A stretch of DNA of 64,000 nt from Caulobacter sp. 602-2 (GCF_011043625.1 NZ_JAAKGT010000010.1:124001-188000), one strand, 5' to 3'. Positions 18,176 through 27,034 are shown, numbered from the stretch's first letter. Notes: a model not told the origin generated them from the sequence alone. Numbers and translations: made by a program.

Positions 18176-18640
18176 ATGCCAGGGCGCGCGTTGGATGTGT
18201 TGATCGTCGAGGACGAGGTGCTGCTGGCCGCGGAGCTGGAGTTCCTGGTCCAGGAGGTGGGCTACCACCCCGTGGGCTGCGCCATGAGCTCCGACGAGGC
18301 CGTCGACCTGGCCAAGTCGCTGCATCCCGATCTGGCCCTCGTCGACGTCCACCTGCGCGACGGCCCCACCGGCGTGGAGGTGGTGCGCAAGATCCACGAC
18401 GACTGCGGCTGCGTGGCCCTGTTCATGACCGCCAACGTCAAGCGCCTGCCCGAAGACTTCGCCGGCGCCTGCGGGGTGATCGGCAAGCCCTACTCCGAGC
18501 ACGGCGTGAAGACCGCCCTGGCCTACCTGGCCGTCTGCCTGGAAGAGGGCCATGCGCCCGGCCTGCCGCCGGTCGGCCTGGAGCTGGCCCCCGCCTTCGC
18601 GCAGCGCTGGGGCCTGACCGAAATGCCGCGCTCGGCCTGA
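18176..18640 (+). CDS. lovR: Single-domain response regulator LovR
   Basis: Stand-alone receiver (154 aa) without an output domain. The acidic pocket is VEDE (residues 11-14), the phospho-acceptor is Asp57 in LALVDVHL, and the conserved Lys lies in GVIGKPYSE. In Caulobacter LovR works with LovK to dampen sigma-T activity, probably by draining phosphate from the system. I chose the ATG at 18176, directly before the receiver; an upstream in-frame start would overlap lovK. The stop overlaps the next gene's start (TGATG). Confidence 0.94.
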   Translation: MPGRALDVLIVEDEVLLAAELEFLVQEVGYHPVGCAMSSDEAVDLAKSLHPDLALVDVHLRDGPTGVEVVRKIHDDCGCVALFMTANVKRLPEDFAGACGVIGKPYSEHGVKTALAYLAVCLEEGHAPGLPPVGLELAPAFAQRWGLTEMPRSA

Positions 18641-18936
18641 TGGCCGACGCCCACCCGGTCGCCGTCGTGGTCGGGACCGCCGCGGCCCTGCTCTCCATCG
18701 CCAGCTTCGCCCCGCAGATCGTCAAGATCCTGCACGACAAGGACGCCTCGTCGGTGTCGCTGCGGACCTACGTGGTGACCGTGGCCGGCTTTTCCTGCTG
18801 GCTGGCCTACGGCCTGATGATCAGGGCCTGGCCGGTGGCGCTGTCGAACCTGGCCTGCCTTGCGATGTCGGCCGCGGTGCTCGCGCTCAAATGGCGCTAC
18901 GGGCGCGGACGATCCGGGGCCGACGCCAAAGGGTGA
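18640..18936 (+). CDS. SemiSWEET-type PQ-loop sugar transporter
   Basis: Small membrane protein (98 aa) with three helices and the PQ-loop signature SFAPQIVKILHDKDASSVSL at residues 26-45, the form of bacterial SemiSWEET half-transporters that dimerise to carry sugars. The start overlaps the lovR stop by one base, so it is translationally coupled and probably belongs to the lovK-lovR stress operon. The link between a sugar facilitator and the photosensor pair is inferred only from position. Its stop codon lies in the first copy of a 17-bp tandem repeat. Confidence 0.88.
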   Translation: MADAHPVAVVVGTAAALLSIASFAPQIVKILHDKDASSVSLRTYVVTVAGFSCWLAYGLMIRAWPVALSNLACLAMSAAVLALKWRYGRGRSGADAKG

Positions 18937-18976
18937 ACCTCGTCAAAGGGTGAACATAGTCAAAGGGTGACAGGGG
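18927..18976. repeat. Three tandem copies of a 17-bp unit
   Basis: CAAAGGGTGA recurs at 18927, 18944 and 18961, an exact 17-bp period (unit CAAAGGGTGAACCTCGT and variants). Copy one contains the semiSWEET stop codon. It looks like slippage or duplication at the gene end. Confidence 0.9.
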
Positions 18977-19030
18977 GGGCGGGGTCCGCTATCGAGGCGC
19001 GCCTATTTTCGCGCACCAGGACCACCGCCT

Positions 19031-19945
19031 TTGACCAACGTCGCCGAGGAAGCTGGCTGGGCCACCGCCAAGACCCTGGCCGAGGCCCTGCCCTACATCC
19101 AGATCTACGATCGCGAGACGGTCGTGATCAAGTACGGCGGCCACGCCATGGGCCAGGAAGAGGTGGCCAAGCTGTTCGCCGCCGACGCCGTGCTGCTGAA
19201 GCTCCTGGGCGTGCATCCCGTGGTGGTCCACGGCGGCGGTCCGCAGATCAGCCGCATGCTCGACAAGGCCGGCGTCAAGTCGACCTTCATCGACGGCCTG
19301 CGCGTCACCGACGAAGCCACCATGGAAGTGGCCGAGATGGTCCTGTCGGGGGCCATCAACAAGGAAATCGCCAACTGGATCACGCTGGCCGGGGCTGAAG
19401 CCGACGTGCGCGGCGTGGGCCTGTCGGGCAAGGACGCCCGCCTGATCACCGCCGAGAAGGTGACCCGGACCAAGAAGGATCCGGACAGCAACATCGAGCA
19501 GGTCGTCGACCTGGGCTTCGTGGGCGAGCCGACCAAGGTCGACCCGCACCTGATCCAGGCGCTGCTGACCTCGGAAACCGACTACATCCCGGTGATCGCC
19601 CCGATCGGCGTCTCCGAGCAGGGCGAGACCTTCAACATCAACGCCGACACGGTGGCCGGCGCGCTCGCGGGCGCGCTGAAGGCCAAGCGGATGCTGATGC
19701 TGACCGACATCAAGGGCGTGCTCGACGCCAACGGCGAGCTGATCCGCGAGATGACCATCGACGAGGCCCGGCAGCTGATCGCCGACGGCGTGGCCACCGG
19801 CGGCATGATCCCCAAGCTCGAGAACGCCATCCACGCCGTGGAAAGCGGCGTCGAAGCCGTGGTCATCCTCGACGGCCGCCGCCCGCACGCCATGCTGGTG
19901 GAACTGTTCAGCGAGCACGGCGCGGGCACGCTGATCTCGAAGTGA
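19031..19945 (+). CDS. argB: Acetylglutamate kinase
   Basis: Second enzyme of arginine biosynthesis (304 aa): phosphorylates N-acetyl-L-glutamate. The amino-acid kinase fold shows [10 protein letters not shown] (phosphate-binding Gly), VVHGGGPQI (substrate loop), [12 protein letters not shown] (acetylglutamate and nucleotide site) and [13 protein letters not shown]. The TTG start follows CAGGACC and matches the N terminus [10 protein letters not shown] expected for Caulobacter ArgB. The nucleotidase gene follows after 4 bases. Confidence 0.97.
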   Translation: MTNVAEEAGWATAKTLAEALPYIQIYDRETVVIKYGGHAMGQEEVAKLFAADAVLLKLLGVHPVVVHGGGPQISRMLDKAGVKSTFIDGLRVTDEATMEVAEMVLSGAINKEIANWITLAGAEADVRGVGLSGKDARLITAEKVTRTKKDPDSNIEQVVDLGFVGEPTKVDPHLIQALLTSETDYIPVIAPIGVSEQGETFNINADTVAGALAGALKAKRMLMLTDIKGVLDANGELIREMTIDEARQLIADGVATGGMIPKLENAIHAVESGVEAVVILDGRRPHAMLVELFSEHGAGTLISK

Positions 19946-19949
19946 TCTG

Positions 19950-20609
19950 ATGGTGGACCTCACCCACGTCGACACCTGGCTGTTCGACCTCGACAACACC
20001 CTGTACCCGGCCGAGACCGAGTTCATGGGGCTGATCGAGGGCCGGATGACCGACTTCGTCGAACGCTTCACGGGCCTGCCCCGGGAAGAGGCCCGGGCGC
20101 TGCAGAAGAAGTACTATCTGGAGCACGGCACCACCCTGGCCGGGCTGATGACCTATCACGGCATGGACCCCGCCCAGTTCCTGGAGGAGGTGCACGACGT
20201 GTCGATGGAGAACCTGGTCCCCGACCAGGCGCTGCATGACGCGATCCAGGCCCTGCCCGGCCGGCGGCTGGTGTTCACCAACGGCTCGCTGGGCCATGCC
20301 GAGCGGGTGCTGGGGCACCTGGGGCTGCGCGACCTGTTCGGCGACGTCTTCGCCATCGAGACCGCCGACTACATTCCCAAGCCGTCGCTGGCGACCTTCG
20401 ACAAGATCACCAAGCTTCACGCCATCGATCCGCCGACCACGGCCTTCTTCGAGGACAGCGAGAAGAACCTCGTGCCCGCCGCGCGGCTGGGCATGACCAC
20501 CATCCTGGTCGGCGCCCACGCGGCCGCCTCGACCTCCGAACACGTCCACCATCGCACCAACGACCTCGCCGGGTTCCTGAGCTCGGCGCGCCTGAAGGGA
20601 ACCTCGTAA
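19950..20609 (+). CDS. Pyrimidine 5'-nucleotidase-type HAD phosphatase
   Basis: HAD-superfamily hydrolase (219 aa) of the Sdt1/Phm8-like pyrimidine 5'-nucleotidase group. Motif I is DLDNTLY (nucleophile and acid/base Asp), motif II is VFTNGS, motif III Lys is in YIPKPS and motif IV is FFEDSEKNL. It probably dephosphorylates UMP/CMP or related phosphates in the cytosol. It lies between argB (4-base gap) and dapD (stop directly followed by ATG), so the three probably share a transcript. Confidence 0.9.
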   Translation: MVDLTHVDTWLFDLDNTLYPAETEFMGLIEGRMTDFVERFTGLPREEARALQKKYYLEHGTTLAGLMTYHGMDPAQFLEEVHDVSMENLVPDQALHDAIQALPGRRLVFTNGSLGHAERVLGHLGLRDLFGDVFAIETADYIPKPSLATFDKITKLHAIDPPTTAFFEDSEKNLVPAARLGMTTILVGAHAAASTSEHVHHRTNDLAGFLSSARLKGTS

Positions 20610-21455
20610 ATGACCGGCCTTACCCTCGCCGACCTGCAGACCGAGATCGAAGCCGCCTGGGAAGCCCGCGACGGCGTTTCGACCGCCACCACCGGCCCGG
20701 TGCGCACCGCCGTGGAAGAGGCCCTGCTGCTGCTCGACAGCGGCAAGGCCCGCGTCTCGGAAAAGATCGACGGCGAATGGACCACCCACCAGTGGCTGAA
20801 GAAGGCCGTGCTGCTGTCGTTCCGCCTCAACCCCAACACCGTCATGCGCTCGGGCGCCCTGGGCGGCGGCGTGGGTCCGTGGTGGGACAAGGTTCCGAAC
20901 AAGTTCGACGGCTGGGAAGCCCCGCAGTTCGAGGCCGGCGGCTTCCGCGCCGTGCCGGGCGCCATCGTCCGTCGCGGCTCGCACATCTCCAAGAACGTCA
21001 TCCTGATGCCGTCGTTCGTGAACATCGGCGCCTTCGTCGATGAAGGCACCATGGTCGACACCTGGGTGACGGTCGGCTCGTGCGCCCAGATCGGCAAGCA
21101 CGTCCACCTGTCGGGCGGCGTCGGCATCGGCGGCGTGCTGGAGCCGCTGCAGGCCAACCCGACCATCATCGAGGACAACTGCTTCATCGGCGCCCGCTCG
21201 GAAGTCGTGGAAGGCGTGGTCGTCGGCGAGGGCAGCGTGCTCTCGATGGGCGTCTACCTGTCGGCCTCGACCAAGATCGTCGACCGCAAGACCGGCGAGA
21301 TCCACATCGGCAAGGTGCCGCCCTACAGCGTCGTGGTGCCGGGCAGCCTGCCCGACAAGAACGGCGGCCCGAGCCTGTACTGCGCCGTGATCGTCAAGAC
21401 GGTCGACGCCCAGACCCGCTCGAAGACCTCGATCAACGACCTGCTGCGCGACTGA
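20610..21455 (+). CDS. dapD: 2,3,4,5-tetrahydropyridine-2,6-dicarboxylate N-succinyltransferase
   Basis: Lysine and meso-diaminopimelate pathway enzyme (281 aa), transferring succinyl from succinyl-CoA. The C-terminal half is a left-handed beta-helix of hexapeptide repeats (for example [20 protein letters not shown] and [10 protein letters not shown]), and the N-terminal domain has FRLNPNTVM. The ATG follows the nucleotidase stop directly. dapE, the next enzyme but one in the pathway, is at 27.0-28.2 kb on the other strand. Confidence 0.97.
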   Translation: MTGLTLADLQTEIEAAWEARDGVSTATTGPVRTAVEEALLLLDSGKARVSEKIDGEWTTHQWLKKAVLLSFRLNPNTVMRSGALGGGVGPWWDKVPNKFDGWEAPQFEAGGFRAVPGAIVRRGSHISKNVILMPSFVNIGAFVDEGTMVDTWVTVGSCAQIGKHVHLSGGVGIGGVLEPLQANPTIIEDNCFIGARSEVVEGVVVGEGSVLSMGVYLSASTKIVDRKTGEIHIGKVPPYSVVVPGSLPDKNGGPSLYCAVIVKTVDAQTRSKTSINDLLRD

Positions 21456-21462
21456 TCGCGCG

Positions 21463-22743
21463 ATGGGGGCGGCCGTGAACGAAACACTGGCCGCCCTGCG
21501 CGCCGGCGACGTGGTCGGCGCGACGAGGCTGGACCTGTCCGGCGCGGACCTGAACGCGCTGCCGCCGGAGGTCTTCGGCCTGGCCGACACGCTGGAGGTG
21601 CTGGACATCGGCCGCACCGCCATCTCGGCCCTGCCCCATGACTTTTCGCGCCTGAGCCGGCTGAAGGTGCTGTTCGCCTCCGGCGCGCCCTTCGATCGCC
21701 TGCCCGAGGCCATCGGCGACTGCGCCGCCCTGAGCCAGGTCGGCTTCCGCGGTTGCGGGATCGCGGAGGTTCCCGCCGAGGCGCTGCCGCCGGCCCTGCG
21801 CTGGCTGACCCTGACCGACAACCGCATCACGGCCCTGCCGGCCGCCCTGGGCGAGCGCCCGCTGCTGCAGAAGCTGATGCTGGCCGGCAACGGGCTCTCG
21901 GCCCTGCCCGAGAGCCTGAGCCAGGCGTCGACCCTGGAACTGCTGCGCATCGCCGCCAACCGCTTCGCGGCGCCGCCGGCCTGGCTGGCGCGGCTGCCGG
22001 CGCTGGCCTGGCTGGCCTGGGCGGGAAATCCCTTCGACACGACGACCGGCGCGCTCGCCCCGCCGGTCGCCTGGAGCGACCTTTCCGTCGGCAAGGCCCT
22101 GGGGCGCGGCGCCTCGGGCGACGTCTTCGAGGCCGGATGGCGCGGCGGCCGCGCGGCGCTGAAGCTGTTCCGCGGCGCCATGACCAGCGACGGCCTGCCC
22201 GAGCGCGAGATGGCCGCCTGCCTGGCCGCGGGGCCGCATCCCAACCTGACCGGAGCGCTGGGCCGCATCGAGGGCCACCCCGACGGCGCCGAGGGCCTGC
22301 TGATGCCGCTGTTGCCCGAAGGCTGGCGGGTGCTGGCCGGCCCGCCCAGCCTGGAGAGCTGCAGCCGCGACGTCTATGCGGCCGACCTGTCGCTGTCCCT
22401 CGACGTCGCGCGCCGGATCGCCCGCGACGTGGCCGCCGGCGCGGCCCACCTGCACGCACGGGGCCTGCAGCATGGCGACCTCTACGCGCACAACGTGCTG
22501 TGGGACGGGCGCGACGGCGCCGCCGTGCTCAGCGACCTGGGCGCGGCGGCCTTCCTGCCGGCCGGCGAGGCGGCGCGCTGGACGCCGATCGACGTGCGGG
22601 CCTTCGGCCTGCTGCTGGGCGAGGTGCTGGATCGCGTCGACGGCGAGGCCCCGGCCGACCTGCGCGGCCTGGAGGCGGCCTGCATCCAGCCGGACGGCGC
22701 CGCCCGCCCGTCGATGGCCGAGGCCCTGACGGCGCTTTCCTGA
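21463..22743 (+). CDS. Leucine-rich-repeat protein kinase
   Basis: Fusion of about eight leucine-rich repeats (residues 20-195, e.g. LRWLTLTDNRITALPAALGE) and a eukaryotic-like protein kinase (205-426). The Gly loop is LGRGASGDVF (213-222), the ATP Lys is Lys234 in AALKLF, the catalytic loop is HGDLYAHNVL with Asp339 and Asn344, and the metal-binding motif is Asp358-Leu-Gly in place of DFG. No signal peptide or membrane helix is visible, so it should be cytosolic. It starts 7 bases after dapD. Family relatives exist in proteobacteria but have no well-defined role; kinase activity is likely, the target unknown. Confidence 0.88.
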   Translation: MGAAVNETLAALRAGDVVGATRLDLSGADLNALPPEVFGLADTLEVLDIGRTAISALPHDFSRLSRLKVLFASGAPFDRLPEAIGDCAALSQVGFRGCGIAEVPAEALPPALRWLTLTDNRITALPAALGERPLLQKLMLAGNGLSALPESLSQASTLELLRIAANRFAAPPAWLARLPALAWLAWAGNPFDTTTGALAPPVAWSDLSVGKALGRGASGDVFEAGWRGGRAALKLFRGAMTSDGLPEREMAACLAAGPHPNLTGALGRIEGHPDGAEGLLMPLLPEGWRVLAGPPSLESCSRDVYAADLSLSLDVARRIARDVAAGAAHLHARGLQHGDLYAHNVLWDGRDGAAVLSDLGAAAFLPAGEAARWTPIDVRAFGLLLGEVLDRVDGEAPADLRGLEAACIQPDGAARPSMAEALTALS

Positions 22744-22770
22744 CGGCGCGAGGCAGGCTCTAGTAGCCGC

Positions 22771-23220
22771 ATGCGCGCCTTCACCGACCGCCTGAAACCG
22801 ATCTTCGCCTTTTCCGGCCGCACCTCGCGGCTGGGCTACTGGCGCACGCAGGTCGGGCTGGCGCTGGCCACCGCCGTGGTGCTGACCCTGACGGTGCTGG
22901 CCACCCAGGCGGGCGGCTGGCTGGGCGCAGTTCCCAGCCTGCTGTTCCTGCCGGTGCTGGTCGCGGGGCTCGCCGTCGCCGTGCGACGCCTGCACGACCG
23001 GGGCAAGCCGGCCTGGTGGATAGCCGTCTTCGCCGCCGGCCCCTACGCGCTGAGCGGCCTGGCCAGCGGGCTCTACGCCGGCGACTCCGTGCTGATCCTG
23101 GCCGCCCCGCTGCTGGCCCTGGCGGCGCTGGGCCTGTCGGTCTGGGCCTGGGTGGAGCTGGGCTTCCTGCGCGGCGCCCGCGGCGACAACCGCTACGGCG
23201 CCGAGCCCGCCCGGCGGTAG
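22771..23220 (+). CDS. DUF805 membrane protein
   Basis: Inner-membrane protein (149 aa) with the DUF805 opening F-FSGRTSRLGYWRTQVGL and the conserved RRLHDRGKPAWW segment after the second helix. Four hydrophobic segments are visible. The function of the family is not established. It follows the LRR-kinase by 27 bases and could be co-transcribed. A short hairpin (TTCCCCGC / GCGGGGAA at 23258-23277) follows and may end transcription. Confidence 0.88.
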   Translation: MRAFTDRLKPIFAFSGRTSRLGYWRTQVGLALATAVVLTLTVLATQAGGWLGAVPSLLFLPVLVAGLAVAVRRLHDRGKPAWWIAVFAAGPYALSGLASGLYAGDSVLILAAPLLALAALGLSVWAWVELGFLRGARGDNRYGAEPARR

Positions 23221-23257
23221 GAGAAGGGTCGGACCGACGCGCCAACTTTCACCGAGC

Positions 23258-23277
23258 TTCCCCGCCTTCGCGGGGAA
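23258..23277 (+). terminator. Hairpin between DUF805 and the lipoprotein gene
   Basis: An 8-bp stem TTCCCCGC / GCGGGGAA with a CTTC loop lies between convergent genes. It lacks a T run, so it is either a weak terminator or the remnant of a repeat. Confidence 0.4.
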
Positions 23278-23320
23278 AGACGGGGTTGAAGATGGCGGCC
23301 GGTTGACGCTCCGCTCGCCC

Positions 23321-23677
23321 CTAGCGGGTGGCCTCGTGCACTTCCTTCTTGGCGGCCTGGCCGGCTTCCTTGCTTTCGCGGGTGATGTCCTTGCCGGCTT
23401 CCTGGGCGGCGTCGCCGGCCTTGGCGCCGGCCACCTTGGCCGCGTCGACGGCGTCGCCCGCGGCGGCCTTGAGCTCGGCGGCGGTCTCCTTGCTGCTTTC
23501 CTTCAGCGCCGTGCCGGCTTCCTTGACGTCCGGGTCGTTCTTGATCTCGTTGGCGGCGTCCTTGATGTCCTGTCCGGCGGCGGCCGCGCCTTCCTTGATC
23601 TCCTGGGCGTGCTGGTCCGAACAGGCGGCGGCCGACAGGGCGAGAACCGAGGCGGCGATCAGGGCGAGGGTGCGCAT
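23321..23677 (-). CDS. Small LEA-like lipoprotein, probably stress-induced
   Basis: Lipoprotein of 118 residues. The signal peptide ends in a lipobox (LSAAAC, Cys19), and the mature part is a highly charged Ala/Lys/Glu-rich helix with loose repeats ([31 protein letters not shown]) like LEA or entericidin-type stress proteins. The ATG has a strong GGAGGAAC seven bases upstream. An exact sigma-T-type promoter lies 45 bases before the start (see 23722-23747). It likely sits in the periplasm on a membrane; the protective role is inferred from composition and promoter. Confidence 0.88.
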   Translation of the reverse strand: MRTLALIAASVLALSAAACSDQHAQEIKEGAAAAGQDIKDAANEIKNDPDVKEAGTALKESSKETAAELKAAAGDAVDAAKVAGAKAGDAAQEAGKDITRESKEAGQAAKKEVHEATR

Positions 23678-23721
23678 CTAGTGTTCCTCCGGTGATCTGG
23701 GTTGCGAAGAGTCGGGCAGAG

Positions 23722-23747
23722 AACGGCGCGGCCAAGGTCGAGGTTCC
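23722..23747 (-). promoter_or_regulatory. Sigma-T (EcfG) general-stress promoter of the small lipoprotein
   Basis: On the minus strand GGAAC (23747-23743), a 17-base spacer and CGTT (23725-23722) match the EcfG consensus exactly, 45 bases before the lipoprotein ATG. Confidence 0.75.
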
Positions 23748-23815
23748 GACTCTGAGGCTCGCTTGGGGCCGCCGCACGGCTTTCCCCCGGGGCTTTCGGC
23801 GGCTAAACCCCCGCC

Positions 23816-24742
23816 ATGCGCATCGCCTTTCTCGGAACGCCCGATTTCGCCGTCGCCTGCCTGGCCGAACTGGTCGCCAGCGGCCACGAGATCGCCTGCG
23901 TCTATTCCCAGCCCCCCGCCCCGCGCGGTCGCGGCCAGGAACTGAAGCCCTCGCCGGTCCACGCCTTCGCCGAGGGCCTGGGGCTGCCCGTGCGCACCCC
24001 GGTCTCGATGAAGACCGCCGAGGAGATCGAGGCCTTCAAGGCGCTGGACCTCGACGCCGCGGTCGTCGTCGCCTTCGGCCAGATCCTGGTCAGGGACGTG
24101 CTGGAGGCCCCGAAGCTGGGCTGCTTCAACCTGCACGCCAGCCTGCTGCCCCGCTGGCGCGGCGCGGCCCCGATCCAGCGGGCGATCATGGCCGGGGATC
24201 CCGTGACGGGCGTCCAGGTGATGCGGATGAGCGAGGGCCTCGACGAGGGCCCCGTCCTGCTGTCGGAGACCGTGCGCATCGACGCGCTGGACACCGTGGC
24301 CAGCCTGCACGACCGCCTGGCGGCCGTCGGCGCGCGCCTGCTGCCGGTGGCCCTGGCCGCCATCGAACGCGGCGGCGCGGTCGAGACCCCGCAGGCCGAA
24401 GAGGGCGTCACCTACGCCAAGAAGATCAAGCCGGCCGAGGCCCGCATCGACTGGACGCGGACCGCCGCCGAGGTCGACCGCCACATCCGCGGCCTGTCGC
24501 CCTTCCCCGGCGCCTGGTTCGAGGCCCCGTCGGAAAAGGGCCCGGTGCGGGTGAAGGCCCTGCTGTCGAAGGTGGAGGACGCCGAGGGCGCGGCCGGAAC
24601 CGTGCTGGACGACGCCTTGCTGATCGCCTGCGGCGAGGGCGCGGTGCGCCTGCTCAAGGCCCAGCGCGAGGGCAAGGGCGTGCAGGAGGCCGAGGTCTTC
24701 GTGCGCGGCTTCCCGCTGGCGGCCGGGACGGTCCTGGCCTGA
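23816..24742 (+). CDS. fmt: Methionyl-tRNA formyltransferase
   Basis: Formylates initiator Met-tRNA from 10-formyl-tetrahydrofolate (308 aa). The formyltransferase domain has FLGTPDFAV at the N terminus and the catalytic core [21 protein letters not shown] with Asn, His and, further on, Asp in [15 protein letters not shown]. The C-terminal tRNA-binding domain follows from about residue 205. The stop overlaps the truA start (TGATG). Deformylase (def), often next to fmt, is not in this window. Confidence 0.97.
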   Translation: MRIAFLGTPDFAVACLAELVASGHEIACVYSQPPAPRGRGQELKPSPVHAFAEGLGLPVRTPVSMKTAEEIEAFKALDLDAAVVVAFGQILVRDVLEAPKLGCFNLHASLLPRWRGAAPIQRAIMAGDPVTGVQVMRMSEGLDEGPVLLSETVRIDALDTVASLHDRLAAVGARLLPVALAAIERGGAVETPQAEEGVTYAKKIKPAEARIDWTRTAAEVDRHIRGLSPFPGAWFEAPSEKGPVRVKALLSKVEDAEGAAGTVLDDALLIACGEGAVRLLKAQREGKGVQEAEVFVRGFPLAAGTVLA

Positions 24743-25485
24743 TGCCCCGCTACCGCCTCCTCGTCGAGTACGACGGCCGTCCCTATTCGGGCTTCCAGGC
24801 CCAGGCGACCCTGCCCAGCGTGCAGGGGACGATCGAGGCGGCGGTGAAGGCCTTCAGCGGCCAGGAGCTGCGCATCGCCGCGGCCGGGCGCACCGACACC
24901 GGCGTGCATGCGACGGGCCAGGTGGTGCATGTGGATCTGGAGCGCGACTGGCCGGCCCAGACGGTGATGAACGCCCTGAACGCCCACCTGACCCGCGAGG
25001 CGGTGTCGATCCTCGACGCGACCATCGCGCCGGAAGGCTGGCACGCGCGGTTCTCGGCCAACGAGCGGCGCTACCTCTACCGCATCCTCAACCGCCGCGC
25101 CCCGCCGGCCCTCGACAAGGGCAAGGTCTGGCACATGAAGAAGGACCTCGACCACGAGGCCATGCACGCGGCGGCCCAGGCCCTCATCGGCCTGCACGAC
25201 TTCACGACCTTCCGCGACATGCACTGCCAGGCCCAGAGCCCGCTCAAGACCCTCGACGTCGCCCGCGTGCGGCGGGTGGGCGAGGAGATCCATCTCGACT
25301 TCGAAGCCCGCTCGTTCCTGCACCGCCAGGTGCGGTCGATGACCGGCACGCTGGTCGAGGTGGGCGCGGGCCGCTGGGCCGTGGACGACGTCAGGAAGGC
25401 CCTGGAGGCCAGGGACCGCCGCGCCTGCGGGCCCGTGGCGCCGGCCGACGGGCTCTACCTGGTGGGCGTGGGCTACGAGGCGTAA
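24742..25485 (+). CDS. truA: tRNA pseudouridine(38-40) synthase
   Basis: Modifies uridines 38-40 in the anticodon stem-loop (247 aa, normal length). The catalytic Asp lies in [15 protein letters not shown] (about residues 49-63), with RRYLYRI and [18 protein letters not shown] as further family blocks. The start overlaps the fmt stop by one base, so the two are translationally coupled. A long hairpin follows at 25564-25597. Confidence 0.97.
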   Translation: MPRYRLLVEYDGRPYSGFQAQATLPSVQGTIEAAVKAFSGQELRIAAAGRTDTGVHATGQVVHVDLERDWPAQTVMNALNAHLTREAVSILDATIAPEGWHARFSANERRYLYRILNRRAPPALDKGKVWHMKKDLDHEAMHAAAQALIGLHDFTTFRDMHCQAQSPLKTLDVARVRRVGEEIHLDFEARSFLHRQVRSMTGTLVEVGAGRWAVDDVRKALEARDRRACGPVAPADGLYLVGVGYEA

Positions 25486-25563
25486 GGGCCCGCGGCCTCC
25501 GCCGGCTCGACATCCGGCGAAGGCCGCGAGGAACCGAAAGCCGACCGACATCGGCCCTCGGGT

Positions 25564-25597
25564 GAAAGTCCCGTAGGTGGAGGGAACCGGGACTTTC
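25564..25597. terminator. Hairpin between truA and a small convergent gene
   Basis: A perfect 10-bp stem GAAAGTCCCG / CGGGACTTTC encloses a 14-base loop. It lies between convergent genes and may end both transcripts, but neither side has a T run. Confidence 0.5.
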
Positions 25598-25604
25598 GAA
25601 ACCG

Positions 25605-25712
25605 TCAGTCCTTGGAGACCCGCTCGGCGATCCAGATCGATCCCAACGCCAGCATGAACACGCCGAAGGCGGCGAGGACAAAACCGAGATAGGCGAGCTG
25701 GGCGATCGGCAT
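25605..25712 (-). CDS. Small single-helix membrane protein (35 aa)
   Basis: Short open frame MPIAQLAYLGFVLAAFGVFM followed by LALGSIWIAERVSKD: one hydrophobic helix and a short charged cytosolic tail. GGAG lies seven bases before the ATG at 25712; an in-frame ATG at 25724 has no such site. The clean amphipathic ending and ribosome-binding site support a real gene. I do not recognise a family. The upstream region holds a family B repeat. Confidence 0.6.
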   Translation of the reverse strand: MPIAQLAYLGFVLAAFGVFMLALGSIWIAERVSKD

Positions 25713-25807
25713 GGCGGGCTCCATCGGGGAACGGATGGAGGTTGCGCCTGCCGGTGACGGGTCGCCTTGATCTGGGTCAAAGGCCTGGAAAGACCCCCAA
25801 ACACGCC

Positions 25808-25940
25808 CGTCATTCCCGCCCTTGTGGCGGGAACCCCTCTATCAGCCGCAAGGACGGCTGGGGCGGCGTGCTCAGCACGCCGCCTGTATCTCACGTATCA
25901 GCGGCGCCAGGGCTTCCCGCCACAAGGGCGGGAATGACGG
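25808..25940. repeat. Palindromic intergenic repeat, family B copy 1
   Basis: Ends CGTCATTCCCGCCCTTGTGG and the inverse CCACAAGGGCGGGAATGACG form a long stem around a less conserved middle (with GGCGTGCTCAGCACGCC). A second copy is at 28802-28934. Confidence 0.9.
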
Positions 25941-25959
25941 GAGAGAAAAGAAGAAGCCC

Positions 25960-26880
25960 CTACAGCACCGAACAGTTGGTCAGCTGGGCGAAGGCCTCCA
26001 GCGCGCTGGCGCCGACCACCGAGGTGCCGAAGCGGTCGAGTTCGGGCGACCAGACGGCCACCGTCGCCTTGCCGGGCACGACGGCGACGATCCCGCCGCC
26101 GACGCCGCTCTTGGCCGGCAGGCCGACGCGATAGGCGAAGCTGCCGACGCTGTCATAGATGCCGCAGGTCAGCAGCAGGGCGTTGAGGCGCCGGGTCAGC
26201 CGCTCGGGAAAGATCGTCTCCTGCACCACCGGCGAGAAGCCGCCGGCCGCCAGCGGCAGGAAGGCGCGGGCCAGCTGGCGGCAGCTCATGGTCAGGGCGC
26301 ACTGGCGGCAATAGGCGGCGACCACGGCTTCCGGGTCGTGGCGCACCGTGCCTTTGCCGCGCATCAGGTTGGCGATGGCCCGGTTCTGCCAGGCGTTGTC
26401 GAGCTCGGAGGCGGCCACCGCCTCGTCGATCTCCACGGGACCATCGGCCAGGAAGCAGGCGAAGCCGCGCACCAGGGCGGCGGGGTCCTTGACCTTGTCC
26501 AGCAGGATGTCGGTCACCGCCAGGGCGCCGGCGTTGATGAACGGATTGCGCGGAAAGCCGCCTTCGGCCTCCAGCAGCGAGAGGTGGTTGAACGGCGTGC
26601 CCGAGGGCTCCTTGCCCACCCGCGTCCAGACCTCGTCGCCGATGCGGTTGAGCGCCAGGCCCAGAGACAGCACCTTGGTGATGCTCTGGACCGAGAAGCC
26701 CTCGTCGGCGTCGCCGATCACGTGCTCGCCGCCGTCGACCGTGCGCACGGCCATGCCGAACTTGGTCGCCGGCACATTGGCCAGCTGGGGGATGTAGTCG
26801 GGCACGCGGCCCTTGCCGAAGTGCGGCTTCACCAGCACGGCGACCTCGGCCAGGACTTCGTCGATGGAGAGCTCGTTCAT
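25960..26880 (-). CDS. glsA: Glutaminase A
   Basis: Hydrolyses L-glutamine to glutamate and ammonia (306 aa). It has the serine-dependent beta-lactamase-like fold with the nucleophile SITK in FSVQSITKVLS, plus the family blocks NPFINAGALA, LDNAWQNRAIANLMRG and YDSVGSFAYRVGLPAKSGVGGGI. Length matches the family. It lies downstream of dapE on the same strand, but a family A repeat fills the 150-base gap. Together with the NAD-glutamate dehydrogenase at 52-57 kb it could feed glutamine carbon into the citric acid cycle. Confidence 0.96.
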   Translation of the reverse strand: MNELSIDEVLAEVAVLVKPHFGKGRVPDYIPQLANVPATKFGMAVRTVDGGEHVIGDADEGFSVQSITKVLSLGLALNRIGDEVWTRVGKEPSGTPFNHLSLLEAEGGFPRNPFINAGALAVTDILLDKVKDPAALVRGFACFLADGPVEIDEAVAASELDNAWQNRAIANLMRGKGTVRHDPEAVVAAYCRQCALTMSCRQLARAFLPLAAGGFSPVVQETIFPERLTRRLNALLLTCGIYDSVGSFAYRVGLPAKSGVGGGIVAVVPGKATVAVWSPELDRFGTSVVGASALEAFAQLTNCSVL

Positions 26881-26912
26881 GGCGTCGCCGTCCTCCCCGC
26901 TTTCCCTTTTAT

Positions 26913-27016
26913 CGTCATCCCGGCCGCAGCGTAGCGGAGAGCCGGGACCCAGGGGCCGCCGCGTTGCGCTTGGCCCCTGGGTCCCGGATAAGCCCTGCGG
27001 GCTTTCCGGGATGACG
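26913..27016. repeat. Palindromic intergenic repeat, family A copy 2
   Basis: CGTCATCCCGGCCGCAGCG and the inverse end CCGGGATGACGG enclose paired GCCGGGACCCAGGGG and CCCCTGGGTCCCGG. Closest to the copy at 32556-32660. Confidence 0.9.
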
Positions 27017-27034
27017 GCTGTTTGGGCGTGAGCC

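Noticed and set aside
18927..18976. CRISPR-like array
   Set aside because: Three direct repeats of only 10-17 bases without proper spacers or cas genes. No other array was seen.
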